From contig NZ_LWCS01000032.1 of NCBI RefSeq assembly GCF_001650495.1, positions 62,001 to 126,000 on the forward strand: 64,000 nt of DNA. The letters are read 5' to 3'. The DNA is from Mycolicibacterium iranicum. Lineage in GTDB: Bacteria > Actinomycetota > Actinomycetes > Mycobacteriales > Mycobacteriaceae. Made by a program: the position numbers and the translations under genes. Under the pieces are notes generated by a model. That model searched no databases. It saw nothing but the letters and a program-made list of their open reading frames with translations, and was not told the DNA's origin. Shown here one piece after another: positions 46,210 to 55,346 of this stretch. Positions within the stretch are counted from its first letter, which is position 1. Each line of letters starts with the position of its first letter.

Positions 46210-47178
46210 CTAAGGAACGCGTAGCACGATCGGTGTCCACGGGTGCACGCCCACCTCAACCACGCCCTCACTATCCACAGCTAGGCCGCGGAACGACTTA
46301 TGCCCTAGCGCCCATCGCCTCTGGCGAATTTCGGCGAGCGACCGGCGACGCCAACGTGCGCCGTTCCACCCCGGCGGCGGCTGGCCGCCAGGTTTCTGAA
46401 TCCAGTCCGGAGTCAAGAACACTTCTTCACCGAACACGATCAACTCGGCGACGTGGGCGTCGTATTCGACACGTTCGGGCTTCATCTTCTCTTCGATCTT
46501 GACCCAGAACCACCTGTAGAACTCCCGCACGGCCCCGGTGTAGCGGGCGATGATCGGAAGCAGATCAATCGAATCACCCTGATCCTCAAGGTATTTGCGC
46601 ACTTGCGCGTTCAGTTTGTCCCACTTCAGCAGCGGCTCAACATGTAAGCGAAACTGGAACTCCGCCGTCGGCATCGTCTGCGAGAACTGCCATGCGGGGT
46701 TCAAGTAAGGGAGGAACTTGTGCTGGGAGTAGTTACGCAACTCCTGAAGCAGCTTCGCCTCGTCTGCTTCGAAGACGGCTAGGCGTTTCGTGGTGTACTG
46801 GCCGCGTTCAAACTCGGAGAGTTGTCCTTCGATTCTTGGCCAGATGTCGCGCAGAACCGCTCGCTGCCCTGAGACAAGCGACTTCACCGAGGCGAGAAAG
46901 TTCGCCAGAAGCCGAGCTAACTCGATGCCGAAGGGGTCGCCCACGTCGGGGTTGAACGGCTGGCTCTGACCAATCTCCGGGTATCGCCATATGTGGTTCT
47001 GTAGTTCCTCGGCGTTCTTGCTGAAGGCGTAGGACGTCAGGTTCAGGTCGCGCGTCATCGCGATGACCTCGAACACTCGCATCCCCGTCAACATCGCCTG
47101 GCGCCGCCTGTACTCGGCGATCCATGGGTTCGTCCAGGATGTGACCGTCTCCTGCTCGTCGTCTGGCGGCTCATCCAC
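46210..47178 (-). CDS. unknown cargo protein
   Basis: This 322-residue, charged, mainly helical protein starts at ATG 47178 on the strand opposite tniQ, convergent with it. Features: 'TSWTNPWIAEYRRRQAMLTG', a long helical middle with LASVKSLVSGQRAVLRDIWP, Trp-rich segments (FYRWFWVKIEEKM) and a conserved-looking end 'WALGHKSFRGLAVD'. No signal peptide or clear membrane helix. It shares no motif with transposition proteins, so it may be cargo of the Tn7-like element. Function unknown. Confidence 0.7.
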   Translation of the reverse strand: MDEPPDDEQETVTSWTNPWIAEYRRRQAMLTGMRVFEVIAMTRDLNLTSYAFSKNAEELQNHIWRYPEIGQSQPFNPDVGDPFGIELARLLANFLASVKSLVSGQRAVLRDIWPRIEGQLSEFERGQYTTKRLAVFEADEAKLLQELRNYSQHKFLPYLNPAWQFSQTMPTAEFQFRLHVEPLLKWDKLNAQVRKYLEDQGDSIDLLPIIARYTGAVREFYRWFWVKIEEKMKPERVEYDAHVAELIVFGEEVFLTPDWIQKPGGQPPPGWNGARWRRRSLAEIRQRRWALGHKSFRGLAVDSEGVVEVGVHPWTPIVLRVP

Positions 47179-47323
47179 AACATCAATGCTGCCACTGACC
47201 GCCGATAGCTCCAGGCGGCAGAAGAGGCACGGATTCGCATGTACGCGACTCGGGTCCGCGGCGGCGCACTTCGGGGCAAAAATCGCGCGACTCGTGGGCT
47301 GAGGTCATGCCACGCTCGATGTT

Positions 47324-48172
47324 GTGAGCGAAGAACCGGAGATCTACGTGTTCGATTTCTCCAACGCTCCCGGCGCGGCCAAGGCCCGGGAGCGGGTCGA
47401 GCGCGCCCGAGCTGAGGCGCGCCGGCGCTACCGCGACCACCTAGCGGCGGCGTTCGACCTACACGGCTCCCCTGATCCCGACGCGCTCGCGGACGTCGCG
47501 CTCGACGCGCTCACAGCCTGGCGGTATGTCGACAGCGGGGATCGTTGTCGGTGCTCATGTCACCCGCGGCTACCCGAGAGCGACTTCCACGACTACGGAT
47601 TCGGCTGCGTATGCGCGCAGGCACCGGAGGATCGTCGCCGCGCATTCGCTGCGTGGCGCAGCGACACCCGGGCGTTCTGGCGGTCGCCTGAAGGCCAGCA
47701 GATCAGGGCCGCGGAGCGCGCCGCAGAAGCCGAACTCGACGCCTGGCTGGCAACGCAGCCCGGCGTCGTCGTGCACAGCCGCGGCGGGATGACGCCCGAA
47801 CAGTGGCGCGGAGAAGTCGACGGTCGCCTGTTCTACTTCCGTGAACGCCACGACGAATGGCGCATCGAGCTCAATCTACGGCCCAGTGGTCGCTTCGCCC
47901 GCGCCTTGGTCGGTACGGATAGTAACGGCGGAGCACGCTACGAGGAGCGCGAGCTCGACGAGGGCGACGTGATCTCCCATGGCACCACCGCTGTCGACGG
48001 GTACGGCAACACGCCCGTCGAGCGGGCGACGGTCATCGTGGACACAATCCGGGCGCACCTCGCCCGCGAGGCGTGCGCGCTACACCTCGACGATCTGTCA
48101 TCCATCGAAGCGCTGCTCGGGCGCGAGGTCCGCTGGGGCCCATCCTGCGGGACGCGTCTGCCCACCGACTGA
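47324..48172 (+). CDS. unknown actinobacterial protein with a Cys-rich centre
   Basis: GTG 47324; 282 residues. The first 90 are helical and Arg/Ala/Glu-rich. Then comes a cluster 'CRCSCHPRLPESDFHDYGFGCVC' (about residues 73-95) with six Cys and two His that could hold a metal ion, and a beta-rich end (GRLFYFRERHDEWRIELNLR). The start is 146 bases from the divergent gene at 47178. I do not recognise a family. It may be cargo of the transposon or the first host gene beyond it. Confidence 0.7.
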   Translation: MSEEPEIYVFDFSNAPGAAKARERVERARAEARRRYRDHLAAAFDLHGSPDPDALADVALDALTAWRYVDSGDRCRCSCHPRLPESDFHDYGFGCVCAQAPEDRRRAFAAWRSDTRAFWRSPEGQQIRAAERAAEAELDAWLATQPGVVVHSRGGMTPEQWRGEVDGRLFYFRERHDEWRIELNLRPSGRFARALVGTDSNGGARYEERELDEGDVISHGTTAVDGYGNTPVERATVIVDTIRAHLAREACALHLDDLSSIEALLGREVRWGPSCGTRLPTD

Positions 48173-49677
48173 CCAAGGGCCAGATATCAGTGGCCTGAAC
48201 TGAATAACTTCCGCTCGATCATCCCGAGATGCTGCCGTTACTCACCAGACCTCGAGTTCACGAATCACTGAGAAATCTGACCAAATCGATTCTCACTCTT
48301 CTTGTTCCAAGCAGGTCAAGGCGCCTGGCCCAGCGCAGATTGGATGAGAAGGGACACCGATCCGGACTCTCGCGCCAAGCCGCTGTCCTGTCCGATCCGG
48401 CGTCCTTTCTCAACGTAACTTCGCTTTTCTCACTCTTTCTGAGCCTGACGATTGTTTTTCTCCGCCGGTTTGGTCTTGCCGCCACCGCGCCGAGACCTGG
48501 TCGCGATGACGACTGGCGTCACGTCAGACCCAGCTCGCCGCCGGCTCCAAATGGCGGATGACCCTCCCATTACGTCACAGTGACAAAATGGCCGCCTCTG
48601 GCTGAATCTATGCTTAGGAGCCGGGAATGGTGAATCGCCCTCGCGTGCAACGATTTCCGTGTCCAGAGGCTGTCATCGACAGATTTCGCTGAATTGCGAC
48701 AACCCATAGCGGGCTGTACCGCAAAGAGTTCACTACCCCGTACCAAAGTGGACTGCGAAACCACCGCGAAATAGCTGACGAGCGAACGCTACGGTTTTAA
48801 GTGAACTCGCCGGGAACCGTTAACGGCATTGAAATCCGTCACCGTGGTGCTTCTCCCTTATCCCGCCAGCCGAGCGGGCCCGCTGGTCTAGCGTTGGCCA
48901 GCTTGTATCGCGTTAGCCCGGGGGCCCCGGCCGCCGACGCTAAAACAGGTGCCGACCATAGCGCGGCAGGCCCACACCGACGCCGACAAATTCTGGCACC
49001 TCGCCGGCGCCTGGGGCCGCGCGGCCGGCGACCATCGCCACGTGCGCATGCGCAAAGGACCACCTGCATTCTGATGGGACCAACATCTTGCGTCGGGAAT
49101 CTGTTGGGCAACAGCCGGTCCGACCTCATGGATAGTGTCTACGGGTCGACCGTTCGGACCAGGGACTTCTGAGCTCGACCGAAGCCATGAGCCACCGCGC
49201 AAACATCGACAGCCTGACTGTTTCCTCGCTGCTGACAAGCAGATCACAGAGACTACGAACGAAACACACTGCGCTTGCAACAGGTGTCGGTTCACGGGTA
49301 CTGAAAATTTGTGCCAACAATCCGGTACCGCAGGCTCCGTATGCATGGTGAGGCATCTGGTCCATCCCCGCAGATCTGGCGACGTCGATCACTATCAAGG
49401 TCAGATGAGGTAGCACGGTTATTGCCTAAGTGACAGCGGTTGCTTGCCAAGGGTGCATCGGATAATGCTTCTACCTTCGACTGGCTTGTGGTATTTCCCA
49501 GCGTAGGCGTGACCGGTACGCATGTCATCGGGGACAGCGAGTTGCACGACGGCGAATGGAGCCAAAGCATTCGATGCTCTAGACAACGAAGGATCGCAGC
49601 CACTATGGGCACGACGGGTGACTCAAGGAAGTTAACGGTTCGCCGCATCTGGGCGCGCATCGTGGCACCATCACAAG
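48173..49677. other. 1.5 kb without a convincing gene, probable transposon end and decayed DNA
   Basis: The left part holds the TGAGAA repeat array (48269-48432). Next is TGTCATCGACAG at 48671, with CGACA ending at 48701, a plausible transposon terminus reading inward as TGTCGCAATTCAGCGAAATC. A 41-codon GTG frame at 48949-49074 (DADKFWHLAGAWGRAAGDHR) and a 54-codon ATG frame at 49187-49351 have no support beyond being open. The region just before 49678 should contain the promoter of the epimerase gene. Confidence 0.5.
48269..48432. repeat. array of five TGAGAA motifs, possible TnsB-binding sites
   Basis: TGAGAA occurs at 48269-48274 (+), 48290-48295 (-), 48345-48350 (+), 48407-48412 (-) and 48427-48432 (-). 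Two copies extend to AGAGTGAGAA in the same orientation (second and fifth), and two to TGAGAA[A/G]GGAC[A/G]CC in opposite orientation (third and fourth). Chance would give far fewer copies in 164 bases. Tn7-like ends carry several such sites. Alternatively this is an operator cluster. Confidence 0.45.
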
Positions 49678-50232
49678 GTGCGTATTGAAAACACCAATCT
49701 TGCGGATGTCGTTGTCCTAGTGCCGGAACCGATCCGTGACGACCGTGGTCTGTTCACCCGCACGTTCGACGCGGTAATTTTCGACGAACATCTCAGACGC
49801 CGCGGCGCATCGGCGACGTTTGTCCAGGACTCGCAGTCGCGCACTGTCGCCGGAGGACTTCGCGGACTTCACGGCCGTTCGGGTCGTGGTGAGGCCAAAC
49901 TTGTTCGGTGCGCCCACGGGGCTATCTACGACGTTCTAGTCGACATTCGCCCCGGATCCCCCACATTCGGTATACAGCAGGCGTTTCGGTTGGACGACCA
50001 GAGTTTCCGGCATCTCTACGTGCCGCCTGGATTTCTCCATGGCTTCCAGGCACTGGCCCCTTCGTCCGATGTTTGTTACCGCATCGACCGGCCACACAAT
50101 CCGGCCGAAGACCTCGCAGTCGTCCATAACGACCCTGATCTCGCGATCGCCTGGCCGCTGCCGGTGACCGCTATCTCGCAGCGCGATGCAAATGCCGGCT
50201 CGTGGGCGTCACTTCTTACACACCTGCGCTGA
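49678..50232 (+). CDS. dTDP-4-dehydrorhamnose 3,5-epimerase-like protein (RmlC family)
   Basis: GTG 49678; 184 residues, the family length. The cupin fold shows 'PIRDDRGLFTRTF', then GLRGLHGRSGRGEAKLVRCA (His 65, the catalytic base position), 'GAIYDVLVDIRPGSPTFG', YVPPGFLHGFQAL (His 121) and 'CYRIDRPHNPAEDLAVVHND' (Tyr 134 region), with a final 'DLAIAWPL'. RmlC-type enzymes epimerise C3 and/or C5 of NDP-4-keto-6-deoxyhexoses. The usual second Tyr of 'Y..kc...Y.p..E' is replaced around HNPAED, so it may work on only one carbon. It faces the large sugar operon and may supply a step lacking there. The nucleotide carrier could be CDP or dTDP. Confidence 0.85.
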   Translation: MRIENTNLADVVVLVPEPIRDDRGLFTRTFDAVIFDEHLRRRGASATFVQDSQSRTVAGGLRGLHGRSGRGEAKLVRCAHGAIYDVLVDIRPGSPTFGIQQAFRLDDQSFRHLYVPPGFLHGFQALAPSSDVCYRIDRPHNPAEDLAVVHNDPDLAIAWPLPVTAISQRDANAGSWASLLTHLR

Positions 50233-50439
50233 ACCGCAACAGGAATCGTGGACAGGCACGGACCGCACATTGCGTAGGGTGATCTCGGTACGCCCCGCGG
50301 CTCGGTTATCACCGACGTTGACTGGCTCACTGGCTATTTCGCTGTGACACGCGGGGTGAGGCACCCCTGCTCCTCGCCGGTGTACTCGCCTCCAGAATGA
50401 ACAAGCCGGGCTGCGGTGTTGCTGCCAAACCAGTGAACA

Positions 50440-50488
50440 CCGGCGAAAACTGTCGGCTCGGCCCCGAGACAAAGGGGCCGTTCGCCGG
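50440..50488. terminator. probable bidirectional terminator between convergent genes
   Basis: CCGGCGAA and TTCGCCGG flank an inner hairpin, CGGCCCC-(8)-GGGGCCG, at 50459-50480. This nested inverted repeat sits between the stops of the epimerase gene (50232) and the oxidase gene (50497). It has no long T-run, as is common for terminators in GC-rich actinobacteria. Confidence 0.5.
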
Positions 50489-50496
50489 AAGAGTCT

Positions 50497-51753
50497 TCAC
50501 GGTCTCGTTGTACGGCACTGCTGGTGCATCATCCTCGCGGCGGTGATGCCAAGACGCTCAGCGACGACAGTCCCGACGATGTATTCGGCGATCGCCAACG
50601 ACGACGTCGCACCTGGCGACGGTGCGTTGCGGAGGTGGATTATGCGGTCGGCTCCCCCGATGACGAAATCGTCCTCCAGACTCCCGTCCGTTCTCATCGC
50701 CTGCGCGCGTATCCCTCGCGGGCCCCAGGTCACGTCGTCGACGCGGACGGCGGGCACGTACTTTTGGGCTTCGCGGACAAACGCCGTCTTGCTCATCACG
50801 GTGCGTGCCTCGCGAACCGCCGCCGCGGAGTTACGTGACGCGAACCGCCAGAAGCCTGGGAATCCGACCGCGGAGGCGATGTCGGTTGCCGACCACCTAC
50901 CCCGGTCGTAGGTCTCGCGACCGAGAGAGAGAAATGCGTTGGGCCCCAGACTCACACGGCCGTCGATGTGCTTGGTCAAATGCACGCCGAGGAATGGGTA
51001 CCGTGGATCGGGCACTGGATAGATCAACCCGTTGACCAGGCCCGACTTCGCCTCGTCGAGAAGAAGGTAGTCGCCGAAGAAGGGCACGATGCGCGGATCA
51101 ATTTCACCGCCGGACAGCCGGGCGACCCGGTCCGACTGGAGGCCGGCGCAGGTGATGACGGTGTCGAATGCCTCGGTGGTGCGGGACGTACCAAGCATCA
51201 CCTCGTGGGTGCGTCGCGAGATGGTTCGTACCTCCTCGTTCAGCAGCACCGTTCCGCCACTGTCGACGACGTCCACGGCTAGCGCGCGGGCCACGGCGGG
51301 GTAGTCCACGATTCCGGTTGTCGGCGAGTGCAACCCGCTGAGACCTTGAGCGTGGGGTTCGATGTCCCGGATACCGTCGATGTCGAGCATTCGCAGACCG
51401 GGCACACCGTTGGCGTCGGCGCGGCGACGGATCTCGGAAAGGCGCGCCGCTTCCACGCCATTACGGGCAACAACGATCTTGCCGCATTCCGCGTATCGAA
51501 TTCCCTTGTCGGAACAGTACTCCCGCAGGAGATGACCACCCCGCCGGCATAACCGCGCTTTGAGGCTGCCGGGCTGGTAGTACAGGCCCGCGTGCACCAC
51601 GCCGCTGTTGTGACCAGTCTGATGGCGACCGACAGCGTCTTCCTTTTCGAACACGGTAACGTGCGCGCCCTCGATTCTGTGGAGCAGTTCCCTGGCAACG
51701 GCCAAGCCCACGATGCCGCCGCCCACCACCGCATATCGGGTCGATGTGCTCAT
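50497..51753 (-). CDS. lhgO: FAD-dependent oxidoreductase, L-2-hydroxyglutarate oxidase-like
   Basis: The start ATG 51753 has AAAGAGAG upstream; the longer frame to 51774 lacks a ribosome binding site. The 418 residues open with 'YAVVGGGIVGLAVARELL' (FAD-binding GxGxxG) and 'HNSGVVHAGLYYQPGSLKARLC', the signature of LhgO/YgaF. Later come 'YPAVARALAVDVVDSGG', 'ITCAGLQSDRVARLSG' and the family motif PVPDPRYPFLGVHLTKHIDG. LhgO oxidises L-2-hydroxyglutarate to 2-oxoglutarate at the membrane. It is the last gene of the polysaccharide operon, 31 bases after the DUF4038 gene, so a sugar-acid substrate is also possible. Confidence 0.88.
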   Translation of the reverse strand: MSTSTRYAVVGGGIVGLAVARELLHRIEGAHVTVFEKEDAVGRHQTGHNSGVVHAGLYYQPGSLKARLCRRGGHLLREYCSDKGIRYAECGKIVVARNGVEAARLSEIRRRADANGVPGLRMLDIDGIRDIEPHAQGLSGLHSPTTGIVDYPAVARALAVDVVDSGGTVLLNEEVRTISRRTHEVMLGTSRTTEAFDTVITCAGLQSDRVARLSGGEIDPRIVPFFGDYLLLDEAKSGLVNGLIYPVPDPRYPFLGVHLTKHIDGRVSLGPNAFLSLGRETYDRGRWSATDIASAVGFPGFWRFASRNSAAAVREARTVMSKTAFVREAQKYVPAVRVDDVTWGPRGIRAQAMRTDGSLEDDFVIGGADRIIHLRNAPSPGATSSLAIAEYIVGTVVAERLGITAARMMHQQCRTTRP

Positions 51754-51784
51754 GTCGCTCTCTTTCGCTTCCATTTAGGTGTTG

Positions 51785-53212
51785 TCAGGCGGTGTCGGCG
51801 GCGAGCACCCAGTCGTCCATGGTGGGCGGCCGGTAGGTGACCTCGCCGACCTGAAGCGCCGCGAACGGTGTCGACGCTCCGCTGCGGGGATCAAACCACG
51901 ACAGCCGTGCTCCCGGATCCACGGCGGTGGACAGATCAGCGACGAACTCTGCGCCGTCGGGGCTGTAAACGAGCGCGTAGGATCGGTCTTCTGCGCTCAT
52001 CGCCTGTAGACGAGCCGGGCCGCTGCGCGTCGCTACGACGATTTGCCCGTTGTCCGGTCTCCCCTTCCACCACGGGTGAGCTTCCATCAATGCCGCCAGA
52101 TGTTGCATTTGCCAGGCTGATTCGTCGTCCAAGGCACTACGCCAGTCGCCAATAGCGCCGAGTTCTGGTGGCCGCCCCGTCGCGCCAACGAACTGCCACA
52201 CTCGATGGTCGCCATAGGTGTGCCCGGCTGCGCCGGCGAACACAGCCCAGTAGGCGTCTCTACGCACGTCGAGCGGTGTGGACATGCCCTTGCTGCGGTC
52301 CCAGCAATACGGATGGCCGGAGTAGATGGGCTCGCCGTCGAGGAACGGCCGCGTCGGTGCGGTCGCGTACGCGGCGCGGAGCAGGTCGCGTCGCTCGTTG
52401 TACCGCAGGCAGTGCCCGCCCTGGATCATGTCGAAGGTCAGCCAGGGGTCGCCGCGGAACCACCGCGTGCTGCTGGCACCGCCGATCGGATGGTAGGTCA
52501 TCACCGTGCCGTTGTAATTGTCGCGACCGGTGACCCCTGTCGCGATGCCGAGAGCCAGCGTTCGCCAAATGTCCTCGTGGCCTGCCGCGACCGCGTCCCC
52601 GCCGAGGAGCCAGATGACCTGCCTGTCGCGGTAACGTTGCGCGACGAACCGGCCGTAGTCGTGGGCGTTACCGGTCGTGATGACCTCGCCAACTTCTCCG
52701 GCAGCCCATACCGGCACCAAGGCGACGCGCAGGCCTCGGACGTTGGCCTGGTCGATGATGAAGTCGACGTGGTCCCAGTAGTCGTATTGCCTAGGATCGT
52801 TCGGATCTGCGCCGTCGGTCTCGGCCAGCTTGTCCAGAGACCCATCGTAGGGCCAGTCGCCGTACCTGTTCGGTCCTGGGCCGCCCGCCTGATTGAACAC
52901 CGCCACGGTCTGAATCACAGTAAAACCTTGGCGTTTTCGGATCTCAAGGTAGGTGATGGTCTCATCTCTGGTGAGGTTGATTGGCATGCCCCACGCCGTG
53001 TCTGCCATCCAGAAGAACGGTCGTCCGGCGGCATCTTCGAAGTACCGCGAGTTGTCACTGACCGCGAGAACCGGGGTGGGTAGAGCCCGCTCGGAGCCGA
53101 CGCTGATCCCGCTTTCGAGGCCGAGACCGACGAAGATCGCCGTGGGCAGGATCACTGCCAACGCCGCGGCTGACCTTTTGAAACCTCTATGAACTGCCGC
53201 ATTCCACCTCAT
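51785..53212 (-). CDS. secreted DUF4038 glycoside hydrolase-like protein
   Basis: This 475-residue protein starts at ATG 53212, sharing one base with the upstream gene stop. An N-terminal hydrophobic stretch (SAAALAVILPTAIFVGLGLE) acts as signal peptide or anchor. The DUF4038 (apiosidase-like, GH140-type) TIM barrel follows: 'RYFEDAAGRPFFWMADTAWG', 'YDYWDHVDFIIDQANVRGLR', QVIWLLGGDAVAAGHED and the likely catalytic Glu in PFLDGEPIYSGHPYC. A beta-sandwich C-domain ends the protein. Such proteins trim or modify glycans outside the cell; the place in the operon suggests that it acts on the polysaccharide made here. Confidence 0.85.
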   Translation of the reverse strand: MRWNAAVHRGFKRSAAALAVILPTAIFVGLGLESGISVGSERALPTPVLAVSDNSRYFEDAAGRPFFWMADTAWGMPINLTRDETITYLEIRKRQGFTVIQTVAVFNQAGGPGPNRYGDWPYDGSLDKLAETDGADPNDPRQYDYWDHVDFIIDQANVRGLRVALVPVWAAGEVGEVITTGNAHDYGRFVAQRYRDRQVIWLLGGDAVAAGHEDIWRTLALGIATGVTGRDNYNGTVMTYHPIGGASSTRWFRGDPWLTFDMIQGGHCLRYNERRDLLRAAYATAPTRPFLDGEPIYSGHPYCWDRSKGMSTPLDVRRDAYWAVFAGAAGHTYGDHRVWQFVGATGRPPELGAIGDWRSALDDESAWQMQHLAALMEAHPWWKGRPDNGQIVVATRSGPARLQAMSAEDRSYALVYSPDGAEFVADLSTAVDPGARLSWFDPRSGASTPFAALQVGEVTYRPPTMDDWVLAADTA

Positions 53213-54969
53213 CAGTTACCTCGTATGTTGGCGGGTTGGTACTCGAACACCACGGTGTCCTCGCTATCGATGACCCTGGTCCACTGAGGTGTCTGTGATA
53301 GCAGCTCGATCAGGCTCGGAACGTAGGTCGCGGGGAATCGGCCGAGGTATTCACCGTAGGCGGCAGCTTGATCGGGTAACACGACGTAAAGCGCCCGTGC
53401 CCGACTGTTCCGCGGCAGCGCCTCCTCGATCAACGCGACATCGTGAGGCGTCGCGAAGTCTTTGTGCTGCAGGCTCGCTCGCAGGCTGTCGAAAACCGCA
53501 TCGTAGGTGGGGTCTTGCAGTCGGAGCCGCACCGATTCGGCAGTCGAACCCTCTGGCCAGCCGACATTCTGAGCGAGTGTTCCGATGACATACCTACCCT
53601 CGGTGGCCCTTAGCAGTTCGCGGCTGTGCTCAACCTGCGCCCGGCTTATGGTGACGTAGCTCCATCCGCTGTAGTAGCCGTGAAGACCGATCGCTCCGCC
53701 GACGGCCAGAATGGACGCGCTCACTAGGCAGCCGGCGATTCTCCACCCGCGGTGCTCCAGTGTGGTGGCCCAGGACACCACGACGGCGAGAAGCGCGGCG
53801 CAGCCCGCGATCGAATAGAGGAACACCCGGATGATCGCCTCGCCGCCGTAGTCCTGGCCCGCCAGGATCGTCAGCGAGGAGAACGCGATCACGACGATGC
53901 CCCAGAGATTCTGGCGCCGTCGCCAGATCACGATCGCACAGACAAGCGCGAGCACCCATAGCACGACGAAGAGCCCCCGCTCGAGCAACATGGTGAATTC
54001 GCGGCCGCCGGATCCTTGTTCGTGCGCAACAACGACGCTGTTCTTGAGAGGGTTGAACCCGCTGAATAAGTCGAACGACGCTGCGCGACCGAGCCGGGGA
54101 ATCACATACGCGGCCAGGATGGCGGCAAAGGCCAGCGGAAGCCAGCGCGGCTGGATCTGTTTGATCACCGCCAGCGCGGTGATCACGACAAGCATCCAGA
54201 ACGGTGTCAGCTGGTGCGTCGCGACAAGGACGGCGAGCAGCGGCAACGACAGGTAGCCGGCTGCGGCCGATTGTTTTGAGTACAGCAAGAGGCTCAACAC
54301 GGCCAGAGCCAGGATGAGAGCTGCGGCCTGCGGTGAATAGTAGTCCTGTCCAGTCCAGTTCACGATGATGGCCAGCATCGCCGCGGTGACCGCCGAGCGT
54401 GCATCGAAACCCGCGCACATCACCAGCGTGGCGACCAGAAGTGCGACGAGTCCGGCAGCGACGGGTGCGAACCAATGCGCCAGCACGAGAGAGTCGACGC
54501 CCGACACCGAGCTGAACCAGGCCATACTGGCGAAGAAGGTGGGCCAGTCACCATAGATCCGCACATTCGGTGACGCATGCCCGTCGATCATGTAATTGGC
54601 GATGCCGATGTGCTTGTAGGTCCATACATACAGCGGCATCTCGGTGACGACAGTTGCGGTGACGCGGTAGATCAGCAGGGTGACCACGACGGCGACCGCG
54701 GCCAGTGCTGTCCGGTGGATCGTAATCGCCCAGGCGAACCCGATGATCGTCACCAGCGCGCTGACGAGCAGTGCCATACCGCCGTCGGCGGCCAGCAGAC
54801 CGTACTGTCCCGCCGTCGCCTCCGTCAGCGTCGGAAGTGTGCTCAGCCACAGGGCGATCGCGGCGGCGAGCAGCGCTGTGGGGGCGTGCCGGATCCAGCC
54901 CACTACCGCGCCGCCCGGTGCGGGCCGGGGTTCGTCGACAGCATCCGGCCGCGCGCCGACGGTCACCAT
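53212..54969 (-). CDS. polytopic membrane protein, candidate polysaccharide polymerase
   Basis: This 585-residue protein with about 12 membrane helices starts at ATG 54969 and overlaps the upstream gene by seven bases. Between helices lies a periplasmic loop with 'YGDWPTFFASMAWFSSVSGV', and the last 170 residues form a soluble extracytoplasmic domain. No glycosyltransferase signature can be assigned, but the topology with a large outer loop resembles Wzy-type polymerases and GT-C membrane proteins. The operon has a flippase and no other polymerase candidate, so this protein is the best one. That assignment is inference. Confidence 0.75.
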   Translation of the reverse strand: MVTVGARPDAVDEPRPAPGGAVVGWIRHAPTALLAAAIALWLSTLPTLTEATAGQYGLLAADGGMALLVSALVTIIGFAWAITIHRTALAAVAVVVTLLIYRVTATVVTEMPLYVWTYKHIGIANYMIDGHASPNVRIYGDWPTFFASMAWFSSVSGVDSLVLAHWFAPVAAGLVALLVATLVMCAGFDARSAVTAAMLAIIVNWTGQDYYSPQAAALILALAVLSLLLYSKQSAAAGYLSLPLLAVLVATHQLTPFWMLVVITALAVIKQIQPRWLPLAFAAILAAYVIPRLGRAASFDLFSGFNPLKNSVVVAHEQGSGGREFTMLLERGLFVVLWVLALVCAIVIWRRRQNLWGIVVIAFSSLTILAGQDYGGEAIIRVFLYSIAGCAALLAVVVSWATTLEHRGWRIAGCLVSASILAVGGAIGLHGYYSGWSYVTISRAQVEHSRELLRATEGRYVIGTLAQNVGWPEGSTAESVRLRLQDPTYDAVFDSLRASLQHKDFATPHDVALIEEALPRNSRARALYVVLPDQAAAYGEYLGRFPATYVPSLIELLSQTPQWTRVIDSEDTVVFEYQPANIRGN

Positions 54970-55346
54970 GTCGGGTCACCGGTTGAGGCAGTGTTGTGCA
55001 GTCCCCGTAACCGGATCAGGCAACCCGCAGCCACTGCGGCAGACAGGGTCAAGGTCAGCGGGACGGGATGCCAGAACCGCAGCCACGCCATGGTGACCGA
55101 CAGCGCGGCGACCGAGGCGATGCTAATTCCCACCACGGCGGCGATCGTCGCGGAGGCGGGCATGTAGATCCAGCACATGACCGCCGCGCCCGGACCCACG
55201 AGAAGGAATCCAAGCAAGAGGACGGCACGCAGCGGTGTCTGCACGGGGACGGTCGCCAGAGCGCCACAGAGGGCGGCGATCACCCCTAGCGCGGCCACCC
55301 ACTCGTGTCGTCCGGACAACTCCAGCAATCGCTTTACCACGGTCAT
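54963..55346 (-). CDS. small membrane protein
   Basis: This 127-residue protein starts at ATG 55346, preceded by GGGGGAG, and overlaps the GH16 stop by four bases (ATGA). Four hydrophobic segments are visible (WVAALGVIAALCGALATV, AVLLLGFLLVGPGAAVMCWI, 'SATIAAVVGISIASVAALSV' and 'PLTLTLSAAVAAGCLI'). No enzymatic motif. It overlaps the following membrane protein gene by seven bases and may form a complex with it. Some polymerases are split in this way, with a short N-terminal membrane chain. Confidence 0.75.
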   Translation of the reverse strand: MTVVKRLLELSGRHEWVAALGVIAALCGALATVPVQTPLRAVLLLGFLLVGPGAAVMCWIYMPASATIAAVVGISIASVAALSVTMAWLRFWHPVPLTLTLSAAVAAGCLIRLRGLHNTASTGDPTW

